NCBI GenBank assembly: GCA_016870855.1
Contig: VGAF01000003.1
Coordinates: 1 to 36,564 of the forward strand
DNA from: Actinomycetota bacterium
GTDB taxonomy: Bacteria; Actinomycetota; Actinomycetes; Nanopelagicales; Nanopelagicaceae
Reading direction: 5' to 3'
DNA length: 36,564 nucleotides
The notes beneath the pieces are model-generated. The model was not told where the DNA came from. It saw only the letters and a program-made list of their open reading frames with translations, and did no database searches. A program made the translations under genes and the position numbers. Numbering within the stretch: position 1 is the stretch's first letter; every line of letters begins with the position of its first letter. Positions 8,515 to 16,020 of the stretch are shown here, piece after piece.

Positions 8515-9351
8515 TTAGAGAAATACTCCAACAACTAGCGCGATTGAGTAGAGGCTTAGGTAAGTGATGGAACCGTGGAAGATCGGGCCAGAATTCTTAT
8601 CTGGGTCGCGTAATTGGTAGGCAAATCCAATTCCAAGTATCGCCGTTACTACGTAGGTCCAGCTTGAAAGTCCGGCGGAGTAGAGCGTTAAGAATGAAGT
8701 GATGATCATGGCGATGGTGTGAAACCACATCTGCTGGGTTACTTTTCTTATTGGCGCAACCACAGGAAGCATCGGGATTCCGGCGGCTTCATAATCATCT
8801 TTGTACTTGATGGCAAGGGCCCAAAAGTGAGGTGGCGTCCAGAAGAAAATAACCATAAAGAACCAGAACGCCGTCCACGAAAGTGTTTCAGTCACCGCCG
8901 CCCAGCCGATAAGAACGGGTAAGCATCCAGCAATTCCGCCCCAAACTATGTTCTGAGAGGTACGGCGCTTTAGCTCAACGGTGTATCCAAAGACATAGAA
9001 AGCGATTGCGCTTACGGTCAAACCAGTCGCAAGTGGATTAGTAAATACCCAGAAAATCGCAAGTGAAATTGCGCTTATTACAAATGCAAAGGTAAGTGCT
9101 TGGGTTTCGGTCACTTGTTCATTGACAATCGGACGCTTTGAGGTTCGCTCCATCATCTTGTCGATATCACTTTCAATCACCATGTTAAATGCATTTGCCG
9201 CCCCGGCGGCAAGAGTTCCGCCGATAAGAGTTGCGAAAGTTATATCAAGTGGTGGAACTCCATTCGCAGCAAGGAAGAGAGCTGGCAGAGTTGTAACAAG
9301 TAAAAGCTCTACAACCCGTAATTTCATTAGGGCGATGTAGGGCGAAATCAT
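8515..9351 (-). CDS. ctaB: protoheme IX farnesyltransferase (heme O synthase)
   Basis: This integral membrane prenyltransferase adds farnesyl to heme B, making heme O for terminal oxidases. The 278-residue protein has about eight to nine hydrophobic segments. Its first Asp-rich motif lies in the run from N56 to P74 (key residues N56, D62, D64, R69, R73, P74), matching the NxxxDxxxDxxMxRTxxRP consensus; the second conserved loop is YKDDYEAAGIPMLPVV. ctaA, tkt or oxidase subunit genes, its common neighbours, are not beside it. The ATG at 9351 has a TAACCT box 6 bases upstream, so it is probably a leaderless message. It is divergent from the beta-propeller gene. Confidence 0.94.
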   Translation of the reverse strand: MISPYIALMKLRVVELLLVTTLPALFLAANGVPPLDITFATLIGGTLAAGAANAFNMVIESDIDKMMERTSKRPIVNEQVTETQALTFAFVISAISLAIFWVFTNPLATGLTVSAIAFYVFGYTVELKRRTSQNIVWGGIAGCLPVLIGWAAVTETLSWTAFWFFMVIFFWTPPHFWALAIKYKDDYEAAGIPMLPVVAPIRKVTQQMWFHTIAMIITSFLTLYSAGLSSWTYVVTAILGIGFAYQLRDPDKNSGPIFHGSITYLSLYSIALVVGVFL

Positions 9352-9357
9352 GTGACG

Positions 9358-9363
9358 AGGTTA
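9358..9363 (-). promoter_or_regulatory. -10 box of leaderless ctaB promoter
   Basis: TAACCT on the minus strand, ending exactly 6 bases before the ctaB ATG. This is the spacing expected when transcription starts at the A of the start codon. No Shine-Dalgarno is present. Confidence 0.65.
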
Positions 9364-9368
9364 CCGGG

Positions 9369-9374
9369 TAGATT
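9369..9374 (+). promoter_or_regulatory. -10 box of leaderless beta-propeller promoter
   Basis: TAGATT, 6 bases before the GTG at 9381, divergent to the ctaB box five bases away. No Shine-Dalgarno is present. Confidence 0.65.
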
Positions 9375-9380
9375 GAGCGG

Positions 9381-10457
9381 GTGAGGATTCGAGTTCTCTT
9401 AATCGCGTATCTGATGGTGATTGCTATCTCACCAAGTAGCGCTGAAATGCTCTCAGCAGATACAAAGATGAAACTTGCTACCACTATTACTGGTGATATC
9501 GCCCCGAAGTCAGTTCGAGCTTCAAGTAATGGCCTGGTTTCGGCGCATAACATGATGTATCGCCACTCTGTGACTGTTTATGACGGATCAGCTTTAACTC
9601 TTACAAAGACAATTCCAGATCGCGTTGATCTAAAGGCGCTTGGCTTTAAGGGTTACACCGGAACCCACCGGGGCGCACCAGTTGAGGGCGCGTTCTCACC
9701 CGATAACGCTTATCTATATGTAACTAACTATGCGATGTATGGGCCCGGTTTTAACCGTGAAGGTACCGATATCTGTAAACCGGCCGATCGATATGACCGC
9801 TCATTCTTATATCGAATCTCAACCTCCACTTGGGAAGTCGATGCTGCTTATCGAGTTGGAGTAGTTCCCAAAGTTGTTGATGTATCGCCGGATAATAAAT
9901 ATGTATTGGTATCAAATTGGTGTTCTTACGATTTATCAGTAATTTCTTTGGCGGAACAGAAAGTTGTTAAGACTATTTCAATCGGTGCTTACCCCCGTGG
10001 AATAACAATCTCAAAGGATTCTAAGTTCGCTTATGTTGCCCAGATGGGTGGTTCGGTAGTTCATAAGATCACGCTAGGAACTTGGGAACGTGAAACTTTA
10101 AACGTAGGCTCAAATCCGCGCGCGATTGTTCTCTCACCCGATGACCAAACTCTCTATGTTTCGCTAAACGCTGCTGGTCGAGTAGTTGCTTTTGACTTGA
10201 ATGAGGGAAAGGTGGTTCGCTCGGCAAAAACCGGTAACGCAGCTAGAAGCCTTGATATCTCTAAAGATGGTACAGCGCTCTATGTTGTTAACTATAAGAG
10301 CAATACTTTGGTCAAGTTAAATGCAAGCACTTTTGAAGTTATGCAAAGAATTCGCCCATGTAGCGAACCAATCGGTGTTACTTATGAACCGCTTAATAAA
10401 CGAGTCTGGGTGGCTTGTTACGGCGGAGCGATAAAAGTATTTAATGATCACCCTTAA
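9381..10457 (+). CDS. exported YVTN-type beta-propeller protein
   Basis: The 358-residue protein begins with a signal peptide (about 1-21, cleavage near SSA-EM). It continues with repeated blades of the form SPDNAYLYVTNY, SPDNKYVLVSNW, SKDSKFAYVAQM, SPDDQTLYVSLN and SKDGTALYVVNY, the YVTN beta-propeller signature, probably seven blades. Such proteins are usually extracytoplasmic binding or surface proteins; the ligand cannot be read from sequence. A few Cys (in DICKPADR, NWCSYD, RPCSEP, VACYGG) suggest disulfides after export. The GTG start is set by the leaderless promoter spacing and the signal peptide. Its 3' end overlaps dacB by 17 bases. Confidence 0.85.
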   Translation: MRIRVLLIAYLMVIAISPSSAEMLSADTKMKLATTITGDIAPKSVRASSNGLVSAHNMMYRHSVTVYDGSALTLTKTIPDRVDLKALGFKGYTGTHRGAPVEGAFSPDNAYLYVTNYAMYGPGFNREGTDICKPADRYDRSFLYRISTSTWEVDAAYRVGVVPKVVDVSPDNKYVLVSNWCSYDLSVISLAEQKVVKTISIGAYPRGITISKDSKFAYVAQMGGSVVHKITLGTWERETLNVGSNPRAIVLSPDDQTLYVSLNAAGRVVAFDLNEGKVVRSAKTGNAARSLDISKDGTALYVVNYKSNTLVKLNASTFEVMQRIRPCSEPIGVTYEPLNKRVWVACYGGAIKVFNDHP

Positions 10458-11535
10458 CAATCGCCTCCAATAACCGATCCATCGCGGCCCGGGCGCGATT
10501 TCGATATTTGAGGCTCGGCGTTATCCCATCAGCAAGAATCGCAAAGGCGTATTCCTTCTCACCGCTCTTTACATAACCAGCAAGTGTGACGCTATTACTA
10601 ACCCAACCAGTCTTGGCCCGCACATTTCCTTTTGCTTCCGGTGTGTTCTCAAAGCGCTTAACAAGTGTTCCGGTCTCGCCGGCAATTGGAAGACCCTCGT
10701 ATATTGAATTGAACTTTGCATCTCTTCTAATAGCCATAAGGACATCAACAATCATCCGCGCTGAAACCTGGTTCTTCTTAGATAGACCGCTGCCATCTCT
10801 AACTTTCAAGCCTTCGCTTGCTATACCAAGTCCAGTTAAGACATCTTTATAGGTAGCAGTTAAGCCACTTCCCGTCGTTGGATTTCCGGCCTTTCGAGCT
10901 GCAGCATCAGCTAATCGATCAGCTACGAGATTATCGCTCCATAGGGTCAGATGCTCAATCATTTTGCTAATTGGCGCTGAGGTAAGTGAAGCAATCTCAT
11001 CTTTACCTATCTCATCAGCCTGTCCGCTGCTCACCTCTATGAACTTTGCTCTTATCTTCTTATTCTTCATACCAATACTTAAGTTATAGACATCCTTTGG
11101 ATAGAGACCTTCGTAGAAAATCTTGATTCGCTTTAGATTATTGGGGTTACCTCTATTTACGAGAGTAAGTAGATTCTTATGGCCGTATTTATCGGCGATT
11201 GCGCGGCTGGTGGTTAAGAATGGATCTTTAGAACCACGAACGAGAATCTCATCTTCTTTAGCCATCTTCACAATGGAGGTAGTAAAAGTCGTATCTGCCC
11301 CCAAATTCTGAATGACAACTACTGCGGTCATTAGCTTTAACACGGAGGCCGGAATTCGCAGCGAATCTGGTTTATTCTCTGAGAGAACTTTCTTCTCGCT
11401 TTGATCCATAACTAAAAGCCCCGGTGATGCAAGCGCTGTTGCGGCGCTTCGTTTCTCAACTGTGTGCAGAGCGAGCGCGCCATCTGATGAAATTGAGAGA
11501 AAAAGCGCTAGGAAGAGGGCTAGTAGACGGCGCAC
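10441..11535 (-). CDS. dacB: D-alanyl-D-alanine carboxypeptidase/endopeptidase, PBP4 family
   Basis: This peptidase trims peptidoglycan stem peptides outside the membrane. It has an N-terminal signal peptide (about 1-22). Serine-peptidase motifs are SVLK (S64-K67), SDN (200-202) and KTG (308-310), with the SGLSKKNQVSAR segment typical of the PBP4 (S13) family. At 364 residues it is shorter than E. coli PBP4, as usual in actinobacteria. The start is GTG at 11535, fixed by the signal peptide and a TAATCT box 6 bases upstream. In many actinobacteria dacB lies directly upstream of tilS-hpt-ftsH; here three genes have come between them. Confidence 0.92.
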   Translation of the reverse strand: MRRLLALFLALFLSISSDGALALHTVEKRSAATALASPGLLVMDQSEKKVLSENKPDSLRIPASVLKLMTAVVVIQNLGADTTFTTSIVKMAKEDEILVRGSKDPFLTTSRAIADKYGHKNLLTLVNRGNPNNLKRIKIFYEGLYPKDVYNLSIGMKNKKIRAKFIEVSSGQADEIGKDEIASLTSAPISKMIEHLTLWSDNLVADRLADAAARKAGNPTTGSGLTATYKDVLTGLGIASEGLKVRDGSGLSKKNQVSARMIVDVLMAIRRDAKFNSIYEGLPIAGETGTLVKRFENTPEAKGNVRAKTGWVSNSVTLAGYVKSGEKEYAFAILADGITPSLKYRNRARAAMDRLLEAIVKGDH

Positions 11536-11541
11536 CCGGGA

Positions 11542-11547
11542 AGATTA
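11542..11547 (-). promoter_or_regulatory. -10 box of leaderless dacB promoter
   Basis: TAATCT on the minus strand, 6 bases before the dacB GTG. It shares two base pairs with the opposing box at 11546-11551. Confidence 0.65.
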
Positions 11548-11551
11548 CTAT
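11546..11551 (+). promoter_or_regulatory. -10 box of leaderless deacetylase promoter
   Basis: TACTAT, 6 bases before the ATG at 11558. Overlap with the dacB box means polymerase probably cannot open both promoters at once. Confidence 0.65.
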
Positions 11552-11557
11552 CGGCAC

Positions 11558-12661
11558 ATGGCAACGGGTATGAATACTGGTTATGTTTACCACGAGATAT
11601 TTGGCTGGCATGACACAGGAACTTATGTGGGAGATATGCCATCTGATCCCGGTGCTGGTTTGCAACCGTATCGAAACTATGAACACGCTGAGACTAAGAA
11701 GAGAATCCATGAGTTAGTAGTTGTCTCCGGTCTAATTGATGAGCTAACGCGGATTGCGCCACGAAAAGCAACCGAAAATGAATTAGCAACAGTTCATACT
11801 AAAGAGCACATTGAGCGGATAAAGAAGGAGAGCGCTACTCGCTTAGGTGGTGATGGTGGCGATCTAACAACTCCATTTGCGCGTGGTGGCTATGAAATTG
11901 CGGCTCTGGCTGCGGGTGGAGCAATTGAACTATTTGATGCCGTGCTCTCTGGCCAAGTAAAGAATGGCTACGCACTCACTCGACCGCCAGGACATCATGC
12001 AGTGCGCGAACGTGGAATGGGTTACTGCATCTTCTCTAATCTTGCTGTGGCTATTGGAGTTGCTAAGAAATTAAATCCTTCGCTTCGGGTTGTAGCGGTG
12101 GATTGGGATGTCCATCATGGAAATGGAACTGAGTCGATATTTATTGACGATAAAGATGTTTTGACTATCTCGCTACATCAAGATCGCCTTTATCCGCATG
12201 ACACTGGAGATATTGATGTCGTTGGCGTTGGTACAAATATAAATATCCCACTTCCAGCCGGAACTGGTGTTGGTGGTTATTACTACGCCTTTGATGAAGT
12301 GGTAGTTCCTGCAATTAGAAAGTTTAAGCCGGACATTGTTGTGGTGGCATCGGGTTTTGATTCCGCTTACTTGGATCCACTTGGCCGAATGATGATTACC
12401 GCAGAGGGTTACAAGAATCTGACTCGAAAGTTAATGGATGTTGCGGAGGAAGTCTGTGGCGGTAAGTTGATGATGACTCATGAAGGTGGTTACAGCGCCA
12501 CTTACGCTCCATTCTGCGGGCTCTTTGTATTACAGGAGTTAAGTGGCGTTACTAAGTTATCTGATCCATTTGCGCATGGAAATGGCTATCCCGGACAAGA
12601 TCTCCAACCGCATCAGCGCGCAATCGTTGATAAAGCGCGGGAATTGCTAACGAACTTATGA
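11558..12661 (+). CDS. class II histone deacetylase-family amidohydrolase
   Basis: This zinc hydrolase removes acetyl groups from acetyl-lysine, acetylpolyamines or similar amides. The start is taken at 11558 (367 residues); the frame is open upstream, but that lies within dacB and the promoter box fits 11558. The active site shows RPPGHHAVRERGMGYC (H146, H147), the DxH zinc pair D184/H186 in VDWDVHHGNG, the third ligand D268 in ASGFDSAYLDP and the catalytic-type tyrosine Y312 in HEGGYSATYAP. All expected residues are present. Bacterial members include acetylpolyamine amidohydrolases, of possible relevance because a polyamine importer is encoded at 23598-27596, but sequence alone does not settle the substrate. 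The stop overlaps the next ATG (ATGA). Confidence 0.88.
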   Translation: MATGMNTGYVYHEIFGWHDTGTYVGDMPSDPGAGLQPYRNYEHAETKKRIHELVVVSGLIDELTRIAPRKATENELATVHTKEHIERIKKESATRLGGDGGDLTTPFARGGYEIAALAAGGAIELFDAVLSGQVKNGYALTRPPGHHAVRERGMGYCIFSNLAVAIGVAKKLNPSLRVVAVDWDVHHGNGTESIFIDDKDVLTISLHQDRLYPHDTGDIDVVGVGTNINIPLPAGTGVGGYYYAFDEVVVPAIRKFKPDIVVVASGFDSAYLDPLGRMMITAEGYKNLTRKLMDVAEEVCGGKLMMTHEGGYSATYAPFCGLFVLQELSGVTKLSDPFAHGNGYPGQDLQPHQRAIVDKARELLTNL

Positions 12662-13299
12662 CCCTGCCACCCGCAGAAATCGGACCGGGTGAGTTTTATC
12701 CCGTTGTCGGCGTTGGTCCACATCCAAAACCTTGGCCAACTGGTGAGCAATACGATCCGGAGCTTCTTGAAAGCGGCGATCGTCGTAACGTCCTAGATCA
12801 TTACCGTTATTGGAGCGTGGCTGCGATCGTTGCAGATCTTGATAAGAAGCGAAATCCACTCCGGATTGCGATTGAGAATTGGCAGCACGATCTAAACATC
12901 GGTTCGATTGTTAGGACCGCAAATGCATTTAACGTTGCAAGCGTTCACATCGTCGGTAAACGAGATTGGAATCGCCGTGGCGCAATGGTTACTGATAAAT
13001 ATCTACATGTGATTCACCATCCTGATGTCGCAGACTTCAAGGCCTGGTTTGATGAGCGCGGGATTGAAATTATTGGAATTGATAATGTCGCAAGTTCTAC
13101 TTCACTTGAAAGCGCAAAATTACCTAAGGAGTGCGTTCTTCTCTTTGGACAAGAAGGTGCTGGAATGTCAGATGAAGCGGTAAGCGCTTGTTCCAGAGTC
13201 CTTGCTATTACCCAATATGGATCAACTCGATCGATGAATGCTTCGGCCGCGGGCGCAATTGCGATGTATGCGTGGGCGATGCAGCACTTATCGAAGTAA
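12658..13299 (+). CDS. SpoU/TrmH-family RNA 2'-O-methyltransferase
   Basis: This is a SAM-dependent 2'-O-ribose methyltransferase of the knotted SPOUT fold. Its three family motifs are NIGSIVRTANAF (80-91, with the catalytic-type R86), LLFGQEGAGMSDEAV (161-175) and STRSMNASAAGAIAMYAW (189-206). The 213-residue protein has an N-terminal extension of about 65 residues, rich in Pro and Gly, before the SPOUT domain. Whether tRNA or rRNA is the target cannot be read. Its ATG overlaps the deacetylase stop by 4 bases, so the pair are cotranslated. The 3' end overlaps the phosphatase gene by 12 bases. Confidence 0.9.
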   Translation: MTLPPAEIGPGEFYPVVGVGPHPKPWPTGEQYDPELLESGDRRNVLDHYRYWSVAAIVADLDKKRNPLRIAIENWQHDLNIGSIVRTANAFNVASVHIVGKRDWNRRGAMVTDKYLHVIHHPDVADFKAWFDERGIEIIGIDNVASSTSLESAKLPKECVLLFGQEGAGMSDEAVSACSRVLAITQYGSTRSMNASAAGAIAMYAWAMQHLSK

Positions 13300-13791
13300 G
13301 GCTTCGATTAATCCATCTGTGGCGCGCTCGACCATTGTTAGGACCTCTTCAAAAGCTGAATCTGGAAGTGAGTAAGGGTCTGGGACTTCTAGAGAATCTG
13401 GATTAGTTGGATCGAATTGGCGTAGGTAAAAAATCTTCGCTTCTTCCTCATCACTTGTGACAAATTTAGAGACTTCTTGATGATTATGGTTATCCATAAC
13501 TAGTACGAGATCGGCTGAAACTAACCTCGGATAATTAAATTGTGAAGCTATATGTTCAAATCTATAACCCGCGTTCTCCCAGACTCGCTTGGATGGCGGG
13601 TTAGGTCCTTGACCAACGTGCCAATGAGAAGTTCCGGCCGAATCAACCAAGATATGTGGACTCTTTATCTTCGCCACTTTGTTATGTAGAACGGCTGCGG
13701 CCATCGGGGATCGACAGATATTGCCGTAACAGACCATGGTGATAATTAAGTTCTCGCGCCCTTTTAGAAACGAGAGATCAGGAAGCGCCAC
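13288..13791 (-). CDS. low-molecular-weight protein tyrosine phosphatase family protein
   Basis: It hydrolyses phosphotyrosine, or possibly arsenate-like substrates. The P-loop is VCYGNICRSPMA with nucleophile C21 and R27 (C-x5-R), and the general acid is D138 in VPDPY, all in family positions. The N-terminal dozen residues and total length (167) are typical. GTG at 13791 overlaps the TPR gene's TAG as TAGTG, so it is coupled to that gene. No tyrosine kinase gene is near, so the target is unknown. The 3' end overlaps the methyltransferase gene. Confidence 0.9.
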   Translation of the reverse strand: MALPDLSFLKGRENLIITMVCYGNICRSPMAAAVLHNKVAKIKSPHILVDSAGTSHWHVGQGPNPPSKRVWENAGYRFEHIASQFNYPRLVSADLVLVMDNHNHQEVSKFVTSDEEEAKIFYLRQFDPTNPDSLEVPDPYSLPDSAFEEVLTMVERATDGLIEALLR

Positions 13792-14729
13792 TAATCCTCG
13801 AGAATCTCAGAAACCGAAGCGATCCGACGCTCGATTTCTACCGCTTCCTCGCTCCTACCAATCGTATGGAGGATCTCAGCAATCCGCTTTTCAATCGCAA
13901 CGATAAATTCGAAATCACGCGTTTCACTCTCAGTCGCCAAATCTAAAACCCGCTCTAAGGTCGATAGACCTTCTTCTACCTCACCATTTAGGACTTGGGC
14001 TCTGCCGAGTTCAAAAGAGGCATAAGTAAGGCGGCGTTGATCATGCGCAGTTGCGAAGACATCCGCAGATTTTTGGGCGTAACGGAGCGCTTCTTCGGCA
14101 TTACCTAACTCAACGTAGCAGTGCGCAAGTTTCTGGTCGCATCTTGCAACTTGGATTACTTCATGGGCGTGCTTGAAGTAGCTGCGGGCTTCTACAAAAG
14201 TTTCAATCGCGGATTTGTACACTTTTAGTTCACGCCAAGCGCAACCAATCAAATAAAAGTCATTAGCAGCGCCAAGTTCATTTCCATCAACGAGATGTTC
14301 GCGGGCGCACTCCTCCATACACTCAATCGTCTTGGAGTATTCTTTAGATGAGTACCACCATTCACCGAGCGTGCAGGCAAGTTCGAGCGCCATCGGAGAT
14401 TTGTTTTCGCGGAGTAACTCGACCGCTTTACTCATTGCTGAAGCCGCTTCGCCCATACGCTTCAATTGATTTAAGTTGTAACCAATAGCGCTATATGCCT
14501 GGGCGAGGCCTTCCCGCGGCGCCGCATTGCCTAATTCAGAATAGATATCTCGAGCGGTCTCAGCTAGCGCGAGCGCTTCGTCATATTGGCCGCGTGCATA
14601 GATTCGTGCGCTTAATTCGTAATAAGTGCTTGCGCGATCTACGCCTTGCGTCTCAGGTATCCGTTCCCACAACATCTCTTCAGTAATGATCTCTTCATTT
14701 GTCTCATCATCGTTGTGTTCGTTACCCAA
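13791..14729 (-). CDS. tetratricopeptide-repeat protein
   Basis: A 312-residue soluble, acidic protein built of TPR helices from about residue 30 to 300 (for example YYELSARIYARGQYDEALAL, DQKLAHCYVELGNAEEALRY, SFELGRAQVLNGEVEEGLST). TPRs are protein-binding scaffolds; no enzymatic domain is seen. The start is an unusual TTG at 14729, supported by AAGGAAG 5 bases upstream and by the lack of another initiator nearby. It lies between the HtrA-like protease gene and the tyrosine phosphatase gene, to which it is translationally coupled, so it may be an adaptor for one of them. That role is inference. Confidence 0.82.
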   Translation of the reverse strand: MGNEHNDDETNEEIITEEMLWERIPETQGVDRASTYYELSARIYARGQYDEALALAETARDIYSELGNAAPREGLAQAYSAIGYNLNQLKRMGEAASAMSKAVELLRENKSPMALELACTLGEWWYSSKEYSKTIECMEECAREHLVDGNELGAANDFYLIGCAWRELKVYKSAIETFVEARSYFKHAHEVIQVARCDQKLAHCYVELGNAEEALRYAQKSADVFATAHDQRRLTYASFELGRAQVLNGEVEEGLSTLERVLDLATESETRDFEFIVAIEKRIAEILHTIGRSEEAVEIERRIASVSEILED

Positions 14730-14782
14730 AGCGCTTCCTTTCTATTTCCAACCTAAGCTAACTTAAAGCAGAACCTAGCAGT

Positions 14783-14811
14783 GCGGAGTCACGAATTTCT
14801 CGCAACTCCGC
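14783..14811 (-). terminator. stem-loop between the htrA-like and TPR genes
   Basis: GCGGAGT (14783-14789) pairs with ACTCCGC (14805-14811). Read as minus-strand RNA, the stem continues through two G-U pairs and CGA/TCG with a GAAAU loop; on the plus strand these would be A-C mismatches. The hairpin therefore belongs to the htrA transcript. There is no U-tract, so it may be a weak terminator or an mRNA end-protecting stem. Confidence 0.45.
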
Positions 14812-14831
14812 CGCTTGGTTAGCCTTCCAAA

Positions 14832-15944
14832 TCAGACTGAGTCAGCTTTGCCGAGCACGACATCAAATGTGCGCTTGCCACCATTGCCCGGCATATCAAC
14901 CGTAATCTTCACAGTATCTCCTGGGGCAAAAGAGCGGATCCGAACAATCGCGGCAACAAGATCATTGATCTTGCGACCTTCGATCTCGCGGATTACAGCG
15001 CCGGCTGGGATACCAGCTTTTGCCGCGGCTTCACCCTCAACTACTCGAAGGATCCGCGCTCCTTGGCCGGTGAAGAAGGGATCGAAGTTGATGCCGAGGA
15101 ATGGGCGTGATGATTTTCCAGTTTCGATGATCTCATCAACCACGCGCTTTGCTTGATTAATTGGAATAGAGAAACCAAGACCAATCGATCCAGTTGCACC
15201 ACCACTTAACGTTGCAATCGCAGAGTTGATTCCAACGAGCGCACCAGTTGCATCAACTAGTGGGCCGCCAGAATTTCCGGGGTTAATAGCCGCATCAGTT
15301 TGGATCGCATCGATAAATGATTCAGCGCCAGTGCTTCCCGTGGTTACTGGGCGATTTAAAGCAGAGACGATTCCGCTTGTGACAGTTCCTGATAATCCAA
15401 GTGGCGAGCCGAATGCAACGACTGGTTCACCGATTACTAACTTGTTCGAATTACCAACTTTAATCGCTCTTAAGTTTCCACGATTGATTCGCAGAACGGC
15501 GATGTCATAAGCGGTATCGCGACCAACAATTGTTGCTGCTTCCAAATCGCCGTTGTTTAGCTCTACCCGCACTGTGCCACTTTGGGCCGCGGATGAAATC
15601 ACATGGTTATTGGTGATAACAAATGAGTTGGTTCCTGTTGAACGATAAACAACTCCAGATCCAGTCCCATTGCCGGTAAGACCAGTTACCGCAATCGAAA
15701 CAACAGAAGGTGAGACCGCAGATGCAATTGTCTGAACATCAAGTGATGCACCAACTATCTCCATTAGCGTTCTTGTTTTAGTACAACTTCCATCGGTGCT
15801 TGCAAAGATGGCTTTAGTACGGTTATCAACGCAGACTTTTGTGGGTGGCGTATCGGGCGTCACGGCAACAGCTACACCGCCGGCCACAACAGCGCCCATG
15901 ACAAAACCACTCATTACCTTGGTGAATGTAGAGACTGAATTCAT
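14832..15944 (-). CDS. HtrA/DegP-like S1C serine protease with PDZ domain
   Basis: A membrane-anchored envelope quality-control protease. I start at the ATG at 15944 (370 residues); upstream open frame enters the divergent MFS gene. A TM anchor covers about 8-28. Next is a small segment with two cysteines (C38, C54) that could form a disulfide outside the cell. The trypsin-like domain has H114 (NNHV), D147 (AYDIAVL) and S225 (NPGNSGGPLV), a complete triad. The PDZ domain spans about 280-365 (PFLGINF, GAVIREIEGRKI). The GTG three codons upstream of this ATG is an alternative start. No clear Shine-Dalgarno or -10 box decides between them. Confidence 0.91.
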   Translation of the reverse strand: MNSVSTFTKVMSGFVMGAVVAGGVAVAVTPDTPPTKVCVDNRTKAIFASTDGSCTKTRTLMEIVGASLDVQTIASAVSPSVVSIAVTGLTGNGTGSGVVYRSTGTNSFVITNNHVISSAAQSGTVRVELNNGDLEAATIVGRDTAYDIAVLRINRGNLRAIKVGNSNKLVIGEPVVAFGSPLGLSGTVTSGIVSALNRPVTTGSTGAESFIDAIQTDAAINPGNSGGPLVDATGALVGINSAIATLSGGATGSIGLGFSIPINQAKRVVDEIIETGKSSRPFLGINFDPFFTGQGARILRVVEGEAAAKAGIPAGAVIREIEGRKINDLVAAIVRIRSFAPGDTVKITVDMPGNGGKRTFDVVLGKADSV

Positions 15945-16005
15945 GGGGTGGACACTTTCACTTTTTCCTGAGAGATTCTTTAATCTCAATTCAACCTTTG
16001 CTGGG

Positions 16006-16011
16006 TAGGCT
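16006..16011 (+). promoter_or_regulatory. -10 box of MFS transporter gene
   Basis: TAGGCT, 9 bases before the ATG at 16021. The gap allows only about 2-3 untranslated bases, so the message is nearly leaderless. Confidence 0.45.
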
Positions 16012-16020
16012 TCGCAACTT

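Noticed and set aside
11462-11557. Longer N-terminus for the deacetylase
   Set aside because: It overlaps dacB's signal-peptide region, and the -10 box lies inside it 6 bases before the ATG at 11558.
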